Source of the DNA: Punctularia strigosozonata HHB-11173 SS5
Taxonomy: Eukaryota; Basidiomycota; Agaricomycetes; Corticiales; Punctulariaceae
Assembly (NCBI RefSeq): GCF_000264995.1
Contig: NW_006767451.1
Span: 22,807-86,806, forward strand
Reading direction: 5' to 3'
DNA: 64,000 nucleotides
In this document: positions 47,284 through 58,946 of the stretch, one piece after another
Layout: every line of letters begins with the position of its first letter
Position numbering within the stretch: the stretch's first letter is position 1
Translations under genes and position numbers: made by a program
Notes under the pieces: generated by a model
What the model saw: the letters and a program-made list of their open reading frames with translations, nothing else
The model's database searches: none
What the model was told of the DNA's origin: nothing

Positions 47284-50098
47284 ATGAAGAGCCTACTGCT
47301 GCTCGCCCTCGCATCGACGACGGCGCCGCTCGCACGAGCATGGGGCGCGGAGCGATGCGCCTCCTTTACCCTCAAAGAATCCGGGGTCGCGCCCGTCTCC
47401 GCGTTCTCCGCCCAGTTCTACGACGCGGGCGACTTTGTGAACGTCACGAACCCGTTCTCGTCTATCAATACCACGTCGTTGCCGGCGTTTTGTCGTACGG
47501 GAGGAGCTTTTCTATGATGACATGGGAGAGATACCGACGTTTTTTTTTCCGTGCCCCTTATATAGGGATACAAGTGGCGATCGTGTCGAACCAGACGGCG
47601 GGGAGCGTCGTGAACACGGAGGTGTGGCTGCCTGAAGCGTGGACAGGCCGGTTCTTGACGGTGGGGAACGGAGGGTACGCCGGAGGAGGCGAGTCGTGTT
47701 TCACTTGGCAAACGAACGTCGAGACTGACCGGTTGGTTTGCCAACAGCTACCGTGGAAGACCTAGGATACGTCGGAGTCGCCCAAGGATGTACGGACCTC
47801 AGCTCGCTTCCGAAGGCGAGGGCGCTAAAAGTTGACTGTTTTATGAGTGCAGTTGCGGGAGTGTCGACGGACACGGGCCACGTCTCCACTGCGGGAGGAG
47901 CGAACTGGACTCTCGGCGACGTTGTACGTCGACCTCGCACGAAATCCCGCTCATGCTCACCATTTGACACCCTTTCTGCAGAACGCGATAACAGATTGGT
48001 CGTGGCGCGCGATCCGGCTGTCCGTTCTTATCGGAAAAGAGACAGTCGAACAGTATTACAACCAAAAGATCACCAAGAGTTACTATCTGGGATGCTCGAC
48101 AGGTAAAGGTCTTTTTGCCGATTATCGAGTTGCTTGCACAGGAACTCATTCATTATACTAGGCGGTCGTCAGGGGTAAGCCATACCGCTTCACGTCAACC
48201 TCGAAGCATACCGACCAATCCCCTCGTCCTCTTCACCAGACTCATCGAAGTGCAACGATTCCCGACCGACTTTGACGGCGTTGTACGTCTTTCTACCCCT
48301 CTCCTCCGCCGCCGCGCGCCCCAGAAGCTGAGCGTGACGACGATCTCTCTATGCTAGCTGATCGGCTCTCCATCCAACTGGATGACGCATCTCCAACCCT
48401 GGGGACTGCACGTCGGCAACCTCGTCCAACCCGTGAACTCCTCCCGGTGGATCCCGGCCGAAACGTGGGCAGGGCTGATCCACAACGAGGTCTTGAGGCA
48501 ATGCGACGGGCTCGACGGGGTGAGGAGCACGCTCTCGCTACCCTTTCACCCCTTCCCCCTGAGTACACGACACTGATCCCGATAACGCAGGTGAACGACG
48601 GGATCTTGAACGATCCGACGGCGTGCCAGTTGCGTCCCTTTCAATGTCATCCCTTACCGGTTCCTTCGTCTAACGAACCATCGTCCGTCCTTTGCCAGCT
48701 TCGACCCTTCGCCGATCACATGTGCCGGAGGCACCCTCCCGGATCCGACGAACCCCATCTGCCTCAGCGCGGACCAAGCCGACGCGGTGACCAAGGTGCT
48801 CTCGGACTATTACGCCGAGGACGGCTCGTTCGTGTTCAACGGGTACTACCCCGGCGGCGAGGTCGGCTACCCGACCGGGTACGTCGCAAACGTGTCGAAC
48901 GTGTACGCGATCGACTACGAGCGCTATTTCGTGATGAAGTGCGTTTTTTTTCCCTTTATTCACTACTCGTTTTTCTCTCTCCCCCTCTCTCTCTCCAAAA
49001 AGGGGGGTCACTGATGGGATGATGAAAAAAAAAACAGTGATTCGATGTGGAACGCGACGAGTCTCAACGTGGACGTGATTAGGCTCGGGGACGAGCTCGA
49101 CGTGGGACGAACGAACGTGAGCCTCCACTTTCTCATCCCTTCCTCTCCTCGAACGCCCCGGCTGATCCGGGCCACTGCACAGGCCATCGATCCCGACATC
49201 CGCCCGTTCGTGAACGCGCCGCACAACGGCAAGATATTGCACTACGTCGGTCCGTGAAACACCTGCTTGCGAGCTCTATTGCCGCATATATATGATCGTG
49301 GTTGATCACGCTCGTACCCATAGGTCTCGCCGACCAGCTGATCTCGCCCGGAAACTCCAAGCTGTACCACCAGAACGTGGCCGGTTTCATGGCCCAGCAC
49401 GGACGCCTGGACGTCGACGACTTTTATAGGCTGTTCACCGTTCCGGGCATGCAGCACTGGTACGTCGTAGTCCGCATCCCCACGAAAATCTCCAAGCTAA
49501 CGTCTTGTGTGTCGGTGGGATGCAGCAGAGTACGGGCATTTCTCTCTGTCGTGGAGACATCTGTGACACCAATCGATAGCTGACGCACAAACCCCTCCTT
49601 CTGTTGACATTTTTTGTTCTTTTCCGCTTCTTGCCCCCGTGTTTTTTTTTTCCTTGGACGCGCACGATAGGGCGGATTCGGCGCGAACGCGTTCGGGGCG
49701 AGTCGACAGGCGTCTCTCGGGATGACGCCGCTTTCGCATAGCCCCGGTACGTACCACCCAACTCCTCCCGGCTCCTCCCGCTTAGGCATGTTCTAACCGA
49801 GAAACCCGAATCCCTCGCCTGGGGTGTTCCAGAAAACGATATCGTACAAGCCCTCGTCGCGTGGGTCGAGCACGGGCGCGCGCCGACGCAGCTGATCGCG
49901 GCGTCGTGGGTGAACAACTCGGACGCGAACGGGTTGGCGTTCACACGGCCGATATGCAAGGTAGAAGACGTTCGCGAGGATTGCCGGAAGCTCGAGCCGA
50001 ATCGCTGACGCCGTTGTTCTGTCTCGTAACAGTTCCCGCTGCAGGTAAAGTACAAGGGAGGAAATCCGAACGTGGCGAGCAGCTTCTTCTGCGGATGA
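47284..50098 (+). CDS. Secreted tannase / feruloyl-esterase family protein, copy B
   Basis: Early exons are 47284-47494, 47566-47688, 47748-47789, 47853-47923; many more follow. The product is about 530 residues. The signal peptide is MKSLLLLALASTTAPLARAW. Conserved blocks: FYDAGDFVNVTNPFSSINTT, NTEVWLPEAWTGRFLTVGNG, GVSTDTGHVST, YYLGCSTGGRQG (serine), WMTHLQPWGLHVGNLVQPVN, CDGLDGVNDGILNDP, LADQLISPGNSKLYH (aspartate), MQHCRGGFGANAFG (histidine and cysteine) and NVASSFFCG at the end. Intron 47689-47747 has a GC donor (GAG|gcgagt), where copy A has GT. A 13-base exon (48162-48174) encodes GRQG, and a 4-base exon (49526-49529) supplies the third base of the HC cysteine codon plus one Arg. Without it the frame is lost. 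Same catalytic set as copy A. Substrate unknown. Confidence 0.87.
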
Positions 50099-50268
50099 CG
50101 AATGACGGATGACGCTGCGAAGACGAAATCAAATTGTATACGTGATGTAGCATTATGCAACGTGAAAGCACAAATCAAGCACATCAAAACGACAACGCGA
50201 ATCAGCGCACTCAGAGCGGTTCATGTGTGCCACGTCAGACCCAGGATTGAGAGTATAATGCAGCACGA

Positions 50269-51518
50269 CTACAGGATTTTCTTCGCCTTGAAGTCCACCT
50301 CGGGCTCCTTCACACCGAGCTCGACCTGGAGCACGGTCGCGTTGAACGCGGCCAACGTCAGACCGAACGGTTTCCTGTCTCACGGGCATCAGCGGCGCCA
50401 CCCACGTCGATCGGGGAAAACGCACCTGTAGGTAGACTCGTACCCGTCGGGCAACCTCTCCTCGTGCAGCACGGTCTTCAACGTCTCCACGTCGCCGCCG
50501 AACAGGAGGAGCATCGTCGCGGAGTTACTGCTGCCGAAGATCTGCGGCGCAGGTCAGTTTCGCGCGCGTCTAATCTCGGAGAGAGGCGCGGGGTGCGCAC
50601 GGGATGTGGGCCATATACATACCTTATGGAAGGTGCTGAGGGTGTGCTGCCCGTTCTGGACGCGGGAGTCTGCGCGACGCTTGGACATGAACGCGGCGAT
50701 GTCGGCCGCGGTGAGCGAGGTCCGGCCTTCGCGGGTTGGGTATGCGAGCATCTCGGTGATCAGATCGTGCGCTGGCTTGGACTGGTCGGGTTGGAGGAAG
50801 GTGTCATGGCCTGAATATACAGTCAGATTGAATGGTTGAAGCGCGTATGAGAGACATACGACAGAGCGAAGCGTCGTGCTCGATACCGTTGTGGACGCTG
50901 ATGTCGGACAGGTCGAGCGTGTCCTTCCGGTAGGACCGGCGAAGGAGCTGCGCCATGTAAGACGGCACGAAGTAGCAGAACGACGGCGCGAAGCTGTTCG
51001 AAAGAGACAGTCAGGCACGCACATCCCTTCTCCATTCATCTCAGCATGAACGAGGGAAAGGGAGGGGGACAAACTTGTATGTCTTCCTGATTTGTTGGCC
51101 CATATACGCAAACGGTATGTTCTTCCCATCCCTGGGGAGTATTCCTGCTCTCGTGCTCACATCAGTACTGGGGAAACAGAGTGTTCGGCTACGTTGACGA
51201 ACCGTGGTTGGCCATCGCGTTGAGCATGGGGCACGCGCTGCGGCTGTCGCCTTCACCGGGGGGTATATACTCGGGCCATTTGCCGCCATGTCCTAGCGCC
51301 CCGGCCGGGTACAATTTGCCTCGCGGTGTGGATGGAAGGACGATGTTGGCGAGACAGAGGCCGAGATCCCAGAGGACGACGGCTGGGAGTACACATCAGT
51401 GATCCTTGCCAACCTGAGCAGACGCGCGCAAGGTGATCGCACCCAAGACCGTCACTTGTCCCGACAGGGTCTCGAAGAGGGCTTTCAGTAGCCGCGGTGT
51501 CGCAGTGAGGAGGAGCAT
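50269..51518 (-). CDS. Second heme-thiolate peroxidase, EHD type
   Basis: Minus-strand gene with at least six exons. Readable blocks in order: LWDLGLCLANIVLPSTPRGK, GGKWPEYIPPGEGDSRSACP (CP contains the heme cysteine), LNAMANHGILPRDGKNIPFA, FCYFVPSYMAQLLRRSYRKD, then the acid-base motif NGIEHDASLCRHDTF, TSLTAADIAAFMSKRRADSR and a tail with PEVDFKAKKIL. It belongs to the Peroxidase_2 family with the first peroxidase of this window but is a distinct subgroup: a short N-terminal segment before WDLGL instead of a clear signal peptide, and SACP rather than SPCP. The start is uncertain. I used ATG 51518 (MLLLTATPRLLK), but the splice from that exon to LWDLGL is short (about 30 bases) and may be wrong. 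Intact catalytic residues suggest activity with hydrogen peroxide. Confidence 0.78.
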
Positions 51519-53195
51519 TGGCAAAACCGTGGTGGACGGAGAACAGGGCGGCACTTGGACGCGTATTATCAAGGACTCCAACCGGCTACCGAAGAGCAGC
51601 GTCGAAACACAAAGGGTAGGCCGGTGCAGCGCTCAGCGCGGACGCGGTGCGAAAGCCCCGGTCTGCAAGCAACTTCGGCGCGGTCTTGGGCAGCTCGGTA
51701 TTTCACCAGCTCCGTAAAGCGATACATGCTGCGGGGAATGTCATCTTCCAGGATAAGCGAGATATATTACATGGCTCCCTGTTGAGTTCCAGAAGTTGCC
51801 GATAGCGGGAATGCAATGTAGCCCCAAATGAATCGAAGGGCAAGGAGAGATGCTGCCGCTTTACGATCGGAAGGAGATGATTGATCCCTGCGAAGGAGCG
51901 AAAGTCCATAAACGGAAAGCGCGGAAGGACGCAAATCCGCACGTGACATATTTGTTTTGACAGGCGGAAATTCGTGTGGCATGATTGGTCCAGCGCTCCG
52001 GTCCCGCTGCTCGCACAAGGCTGCTTTGCTTCACCATGGTTTCGAATGTCTAGTCTCGCGACGCGTCAGGAAACATACTGTACACTCGCGAGATACCGGT
52101 AAACCTCGTAGGTTTCTCGGACGTTCACACGTTCAGGCGATTCCGTATCACACTGTGTGTCCCCCTTACGCTCGTAAGGAGGTCATTGACAAGATTTGCA
52201 GTTAATATAGGCCACGCCCTCGATCATCCGTTCTCATGGCTGTCATTGGCGCTTCCTTTCTTCCTTTGTGGCACACGAACGCAGAGTTGGTGTCGATTCC
52301 ACTCAATCCTCGAAGAGCATCTCAATAAATGCGGAGCACTAATCCTCCTGCACACTTTCGAATCAAGACCCAATCATCGGCCTGAGCTAGACAATTCTTG
52401 TATTCCGCGCACTTACCGTCTTCACCATCTTTTCCGCGATCTTTCTCACGGCACTATGAATGTGAAGGCTTCGACGTTGACAACGTTCATTATCAATCAT
52501 CGATCTTGCGGAGTTTTTCTGCCTCTCGGATTGTTTCGCCCCTCCCAGATTCATCAAATCTATCCAACAACTATCGAGCAATTATCTTGTGCCATCAAGC
52601 CTCATTTGGCTGCGATGTCTCCGCAGGCGTATCATCGATTCTACGACTCACGCCAAAGGGCGAAAACGTCGGACACTTTGCCAAGGACTCCTACTCTTGT
52701 TTCTCTATCCTGTTCCCTATCCAAATTCCCGGATGGTCCCGGACGTCAACGAAGTCCGACCGACACCCTCTTAGTAAATTGCCAAAAGTTTTCATTCCCG
52801 TCCGGGATCCGGAAGAAGGCCTTCCCCACGTCAAACCGCTTGGGCCGGACAGATGTCGAAGGATGGACGAGGGGCGATCCGCCATTCGGCACGGAGGAAA
52901 AGACAAGACCAGCGCAGGGTCCGGAGCGCACGGCAATAGGCGAACACCAGGAAGGTCCAGTACTTAAGCTCATCGGAACCCCTCTGCGAGCTCGTGCACA
53001 TGCGGATTGGCTTCTGCCTCTTTCCACACTCCGAGTCGATATCTGGCACCGCATAACGCTCGCAGGGGAAAGGATTCCTATTTTCCCTATTGATTACCCG
53101 CAGAGATTCGCGAGGGCCTATAACTAGAGACACGCACCCGCACCTTCCAGACTTCTCGACCTTACATCCCCGCTCTACCCCGCACCACGCAAGGG
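51519..53195. other. Intergenic region, 1.7 kb, promoter of the Ppo-type gene
   Basis: No gene is supported. A plus-strand frame is open from 52186 to 53127 and another from 52398 to 52967, but they begin with TTG or late ATGs, overlap in different frames, have no conserved blocks and precede the dioxygenase start directly. The sequence becomes C-rich just before 53196. Confidence 0.4.
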
Positions 53196-56100
53196 ATGTC
53201 TTCCATACTTTCTGCGCCGCTCCGCGCGGTATCAAGCATTCTCGAACACGTTCATGCATCGTTATCTCCGGTCGACACAGACGGAGCCAACCCGACCGCT
53301 ACGTCCAGCGAGAGCGGCGGATGGTTGAGTAACACCGTCGGTGAGTACTGCTCGTCTTGATCACCATCCTCCGTTCATCACGGGACTGTTATCCTTCATG
53401 CGTTCTGCCGAATGTCGAATCCGCATATGTGTGTTCAGATGCACTAGGCGTTCGGCATTCTGGCTATTCTTTTGACCTTTCCCTTCTTCTGGCTTTGAAA
53501 CCTTTGCATGCTTCGCGGCAGAGTTACTATCTACGGCGTTCAAATGCAGTATTGATGATGAAGCGCCTGACTAACTACTCGAACACTGCACAGCCGACCT
53601 CGACAAGCTCGTGAGCGGCGGTAACCTCGTCAATGCTTCCGACATACCCGCGTTCGTCGACGCCATCCGCAACCTCAATGGTGTCGGAATCGATGATCGC
53701 GAAGGGCTGGTCAGCGACTTTTTATTCCTCTCTCGCTTCCGAAGAGGCCGCTAATAGATTGCCGGTGTCGGCACATACAGCTCGAGAAGCTGGTCGTCCT
53801 CATGTCCCGCCTGCCCGAAGATTCTGAGCTCGGAGCGAAGATGCAGAAGTTGTTCATCGACGCATGTCAGCATCTCAGCTTTTCACTGGACCCATTATAG
53901 TTCTCCGCTGAACTGGAGTGACGTCATAGTGTATAAGGATCTGCCTCACCCGCCCCAGGGATTCGTTTCGGATTTCGCGATTACCTCGCAGCCGACCGAG
54001 AGCGGTTCACCGACGACGATCGCGGGTGCCAAAGGCCCTTCTACTATCCCCGTTCGTTCTTCCTTTGCTCAAATGCAGCTTCTCTAACGCGTGGATGGAT
54101 TGACAGACGAACCCCAACATTGGCGCTGGTCCTCAAGTCACATTTGCCGCTGACGGCCCGAAACCCAATACCAACGGAAGCGCGAACGGGAACGCGTCGA
54201 ATGGATATGGCGCCGCGGCGCAAGGGGTTAAGCGCCCGGCGTATGTGTTCAGGACAGACGACGGATCGTCGTACAACCCTCTCATCCCGGATTTGGGCAA
54301 GGCCGGAACGCCGTACTCGAGGTAGGATCGATAGATAGAACATCCGGTCCCATCGTGCTGACTGTTGATCAGGTCGGTGCCGTCTATGGTCTCGACACCC
54401 GCCACGGCGCTGCCCGACCCCGGCCTAGTGTTCGACACTCTTCTCAAGCGGCCTGACGACCAGCCTTTCAAGGAGCATCCAGGCGAGTATTCTGCACTCG
54501 CTAACTGACATGGCCGCCACAGGCTCATCACCACCCACAGGCGGCCTTTCTTCCCTCTTCTTCGCCGTCGCGGACATCGTCATCCACAACGTGTTCGACA
54601 CTGACCACTCGAACCCGTCGATCAATATGACCAGCTCCTATTTGGACCTCGCCCCCCTTTACGGCGGCGGAACGAAGACTGTGTTCGAAGGAGGACACTG
54701 TTTGAGGATGCCGGTGCACGAGATGCGGCAGTTCGATGGGCGCGGGTTGATCTGGGAGGACTGCTTCGCCGACGCGAGGCTGTTGTCGATGCCTCCCGCA
54801 GTCTCCGCGATATTGGTCCTACTGAACCGTAACCACAATGTGAGCTGGGTTTTAATCATCGCAACGGCAGGCGATTTCTCATACACTCGTCCAGTTCATT
54901 GCGAAGAAGATCCTTGCTATCAACGAGAAAGGCACCTTCGCGGACCCATCTACTCTTAGTGAGGATGCGAAGTAAGCTCTCGTTTCGCGAGGTTTTGTCT
55001 GCGTCCTCTTAATAAACCTTTACAGGCGCGCTCAAGACGACGAGTTGTTCCACCGCGCTAGGCTTGTAAACTGCGCATACTGGGGTCAGGTCGTCCTCGG
55101 CGACTATGTCGGAGGTATCCTTGGTCTCATTCGGGATGGCAGCCCGTGGAGGCTGAACCTCCTTCAGGTACATAGCAGCGCCAATCTGGGTCCTAACGTA
55201 CAATGTTGACTTACCTCATCATCTCCTAGCAAATGCGCGACGGTGATCACGAGCTCGCGCCTCGGGGTGAAGGCGCGTCCGTATCTGTCGAATTCAACAT
55301 GCTCTACCGTTGGCACGCGACGACCTCCGCTCCCGACGCGGCGTGGATTGGCGCTGCGTTCCAGCAAATGATGCCCGGGAAGCCGTACGACGAGATCACC
55401 CCACAGGACTTTGCCATGGCGGCAAGGAAGTGGCTCATTCCGGACCGTGACCTCAGGAAATGGGCTCCAGCAGGGTGTGTATCGAGACCTCGACGTACTT
55501 GAGTAGTGATGTTGATGGCTGGTGGTTTACAGCATGGCGCGCGGCGATGACGGCCTATTCCCCGATGAAGTCTTGGCCCAGATCCTGCATACGGCTACTG
55601 AAACCCCAGCCCATGCTTTTGGCGCGAGGTCAACGCCTGACGCACTCCGTGTCATTGAGATCATGGCCCTTCAACACTCCAGATCATGGGGCACTTGCAC
55701 TGTATGTGTCTCCTCTTCATAGCAATGTCGTATCTAACGGGTCCATTCCAGATGAACGAGTTCCGATCATACTTCGGTTTGAGACGTAGGTTTGCCAGCG
55801 TCATGACGATATGAAAATACTTAGCGTGCTGTATAGCATACGCCAACTTCAAAGAGTGGAATCCGGATCCGGCAATCTACGTGAGCCTGCTTCCCACAAT
55901 CACACTTATCTGTGATGCTGACCATCGACTACAGAAAGCAGCGGAGGCTCTGTACCACCATATCGATAATCTTGAACTCCACGTGAGCCTATCATTTCCT
56001 TCGCCTAGGGCATACCCCTCACCATCACCGTCAGACCGGACTTCAAGCTGAGGAGACGAAAGAATCGATGCCCGGAGCGGGTCTCTGCCCCGGGTTTACC

Positions 56101-58217
56101 ATCGCTCGTGCTATCCTTGCCGACGCTGTTTGTCTGTGCCGTGGCGATCGCTTCTTGACGATCGACCTCACTCGTAAGTGCAATACCCAAATTCAGAAGA
56201 CGTTCACTGAAACCAACATGTCCCGCAGCCGCAAACCTGACATCTTGGGGCTTCCAGGACGTCATGGTGAACAAGGAAGATGGGTCATACGGAGGTATGG
56301 CGGAGTATATCATAGCTTCGTTGCTGCCACTGATCCTTCGATGCTCGCTTCAGGTATGCTCACAAAGCTGTTTTTCCGCACGCTTCCCGACTACTTCCCT
56401 CGCGGATCGGCGTACGCGCACTTCCCTCTCATGGTTCCGTCTAAGATGCAGAAGTACGCGGCGAAGAACGACCCAGCGAACGTCGCTAAGTACACCTGGA
56501 CGCGCCCGCAGCCTACCAAAGGGATGACTGTCATTAGCACCTACAAGGGCGTCGAAACCATCATGGAGAAGAGAGATTTGTTCGTATCCGCGAGCGACCA
56601 GCGTCTTTCACTGCTCGTCAAGGGTCTCAAGACAGACCGTGATACCGTAGGTTCAATTGCCATCCTAGGTTGAAGCCATTCCAATACACTCTCACAGGTA
56701 AACAAAGCTTTGTGTGGTGCAGAACAGCTCCAGAAATGGTCGAACACTTTCGAGGAGATTACTCTGAACCTCGTGCAACACAAGACGATCACTGCCATCA
56801 GCGCCAAGACGAAGTACCTCGACGTTGTCAAGGACGTCCTCAACCTCGTTCCTGTGTACTTCATCGCGAATGAGTTGGTGGGTACCTCTGTTTTCCTGCC
56901 ACAGGAGATGTCCTGACATAGCCCTCCAGTTCGGTCTCCCACTGAAAACTGCTTCGAATCCTCGTGGGATCTACAGAGATCACGAGCTGTATGAACGTTT
57001 CTCCACCGTTGCGAAGTGCGTTACATCGAACGTGAACCGATTCCGCAAAGCTGACATCCCACAGTTATGTGCTCATTAACTATGACGCGTATGATGACTG
57101 GACCCTGCGACTGAAGTCCGCCGATACCGCGGAAGAGTCGCTGGAGTACATCACAGCCCACCTCGACAAGATTAGAAATGGCATGGTGCGCTCTACTCCC
57201 CTCTTATCGTAAGGCGTTGCTCATCGGGATACCTAGTTTTCGTACTCCGGATTCAAGGACACGATCTCCTCCTTTATAACGTCTAAGAACGATCACTCGG
57301 AAGATTTCATGACGAAGTGGCACGCGTTGGCCGGAAGGAATGCCCCCCACCCGGAGATGGCTGCTAGCCTGTTTAGCGAAGTCGTGCCCTCCGCCGCCGA
57401 TTATTCCTCGGCCCTCGCGCACGTCGTCGACTTCTACCTGCGCCCAGAGCATGCGGAAGAGCTCAATGACATTATAGCGGGATGCTCGGGCGACAAGGGA
57501 CGATGGACCGAAGCACGTCTTGTAGGGTACATACGCGAGGCATTGCGTGAGTTGCCCGGGTATCTCGCCCACGTTCAGCGAATGATTGAACATTTTATAG
57601 GGTTGAATCCGCCCGTGTCCATGATTTACCGGACTGCGAAGGCCGATACCGATGTTGACGGGACCAAGGTCTCCGCGGGCCAGACGGTGTACGCGAACTT
57701 TGCCGAGGCAAACGTCGACGTGAGTGCTTGCATTCCCTGGGTTAACATCCCGCCGACATTCATCCCCAGAGCACCGTATTTGAAACCAATGCACACGAGC
57801 CTGACTTTGCGAGAACCGCGCACGGGTTATATAGCCTTGGAGAAAATGGGTACGCCACGGAGGACATCTGGTCATCCGCACCCACTTACGCCGTTCTTTC
57901 AGCCTGATGACACCGGCGTTCTTCGAGAAGACGGCTCCTCATATTCTTCGCACAGTCTTCTCCTTGAAGAATCTGAAACGCGGCCCGGGTGCATCGGGCA
58001 AACTCACGTCGTGCGCGTCCATCCGCATGACAATCATTTGACTACCGCTCACGAGATTCATAGGTTCACGCAAAGCATCGAGGGCACCGCCCAGCGCTTG
58101 TATATTGACATGGATGGCAAGTTGACTCCGTGGCCTGCCTCGTTGCTGGTGCAGGTCAGTATGTTCGGTGATGACGCCAAGTCCCTTACTGAGCCCAGAT
58201 ATACGCAGTATTCCTGA
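53196..58217 (+). CDS. Ppo-type fatty-acid dioxygenase (linoleate diol synthase-like) with P450-like tail lacking the heme cysteine
   Basis: A plus-strand gene with more than 20 exons and about 1050 residues. The first half is the animal-peroxidase-like dioxygenase: TDDGSSYNPLIPDLGKAGTP, the distal histidine in VIHNVFDTDHSNPS, SSYLDLAPLYGG, GRGLIWEDCF, SRNHN-type LLNRNHN, and FNMLYRWHATTSAPD with the catalytic tyrosine and proximal histidine. The second half is cytochrome P450-like: LPVYF-type LVPVYFIANE, LRELPG, and IYRTAKADTDVDGTKVSAGQ. Where the heme loop should carry cysteine, the spliced sequence reads SLGENG|LMTPAFFEKTAP, with glycine at the ligand position. The end is KLTSFTQSIEGT, DGKLTPWPASLLVQYS. 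The family makes hydroperoxy fatty acids (psi factors) that regulate sporulation. With a dead P450 part the product would be the hydroperoxide, as reported for Aspergillus nidulans PpoC. Exon edges are approximate. Confidence 0.85.
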
Positions 58218-58688
58218 ACGGGCAACGAACTGGCGGACGGCGGCGGAGTGGATCGGATTGCGCGAGCTTGAGCATAATCTGTATCATACAAAACCTTAGT
58301 TGCAACCCACGGGCTCCAGCCGAAACGGTTTTTAATGATGAATCCGTTCTTCTTTCAGTCTGATGTACATGCGAGGGCGCTGAAAGGCGGCGGGAAATCG
58401 ACAATGGTATAGTTCAAGCGTATGGGTCCTGATATCGTTACGTGAACGGACCAATCGAGCTGCGTGGCCCGTGACTTGGATCTTCTCAGTTGGGCGTAGG
58501 AGTCGCGTATTCGGTGAAAACGATCGTTTTCCTGTCAACAATAGGTAGCTCGTCAGTTAAGTCGACAGACCAGATAATGGCCACATACGTGATCTCCGTC
58601 AAGTACGGCGGCTCGGGAATGAGAGTGTTAATAATCCGAGTCATCCTGTAAGCCCTGAGTTCAGTAGTGGACGGCAGATGTTTACGAT
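58218..58688. other. Convergent 3' flanks
   Basis: This lies between the 3' end of the Ppo-type gene (+) and that of the small secreted peptide gene (-). Nothing else is recognised. Confidence 0.45.
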
Positions 58689-58876
58689 CTAGTCGTACGT
58701 GTACGTGTGGACCGGAACTGCATCAGCCGCCTCGGCGGTGACGGCGGGGGCCTGTGGGCGATTCGTAAGTATCCCGCGCCGTCGGATACACGATGTAATA
58801 CACATACCGGAGCAGTGGCGCACAACGTAGCGACGGACGCGAGCAGCGCGAGAACGGAAGCGGAAGAGAACTTCAT
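58689..58876 (-). CDS. Very small secreted protein (43 residues)
   Basis: Two exons (58876-58808 and 58751-58689) with a phase-0 intron (gtatgt...acag) encode 43 residues. The first 20 are a textbook signal peptide, MKFSSASVLALLASVATLCA, with cleavage likely after CATA. The mature part is only about 20 residues: PAPAVTAEAADAVPVHTYTY plus a final D. No cysteines remain after cleavage and there is no CaaX prenylation motif, so it is not a typical mating pheromone or effector. A TATAAAG on the minus strand at 58946-58940 lies about 65 bases before the ATG, which supports a real promoter. Similar short signal-peptide proteins with tyrosine-rich tails are often left unannotated in basidiomycetes. 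Function unknown. Confidence 0.6.
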
Positions 58877-58939
58877 CGCGAAGGCGCACAGGAGCGTTTG
58901 TTTCGAATGCTGTGGCTACATCCCGCACCGCGGCACGGC

Positions 58940-58946
58940 CTTTATA
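58940..58946 (-). promoter_or_regulatory. Probable TATA box of the small secreted peptide gene
   Basis: TATAAAG on the minus strand, about 65 bases upstream of the start codon at 58876, in GC-rich surroundings. Spacing fits a fungal core promoter. Confidence 0.5.

Noticed and set aside
52186-53127. Plus-strand frame of over 300 codons
   Set aside because: It begins with TTG, overlaps another long frame (52398-52967) in a different phase, shows no conserved blocks and lies directly before the dioxygenase start, so it is likely stop-poor promoter sequence.
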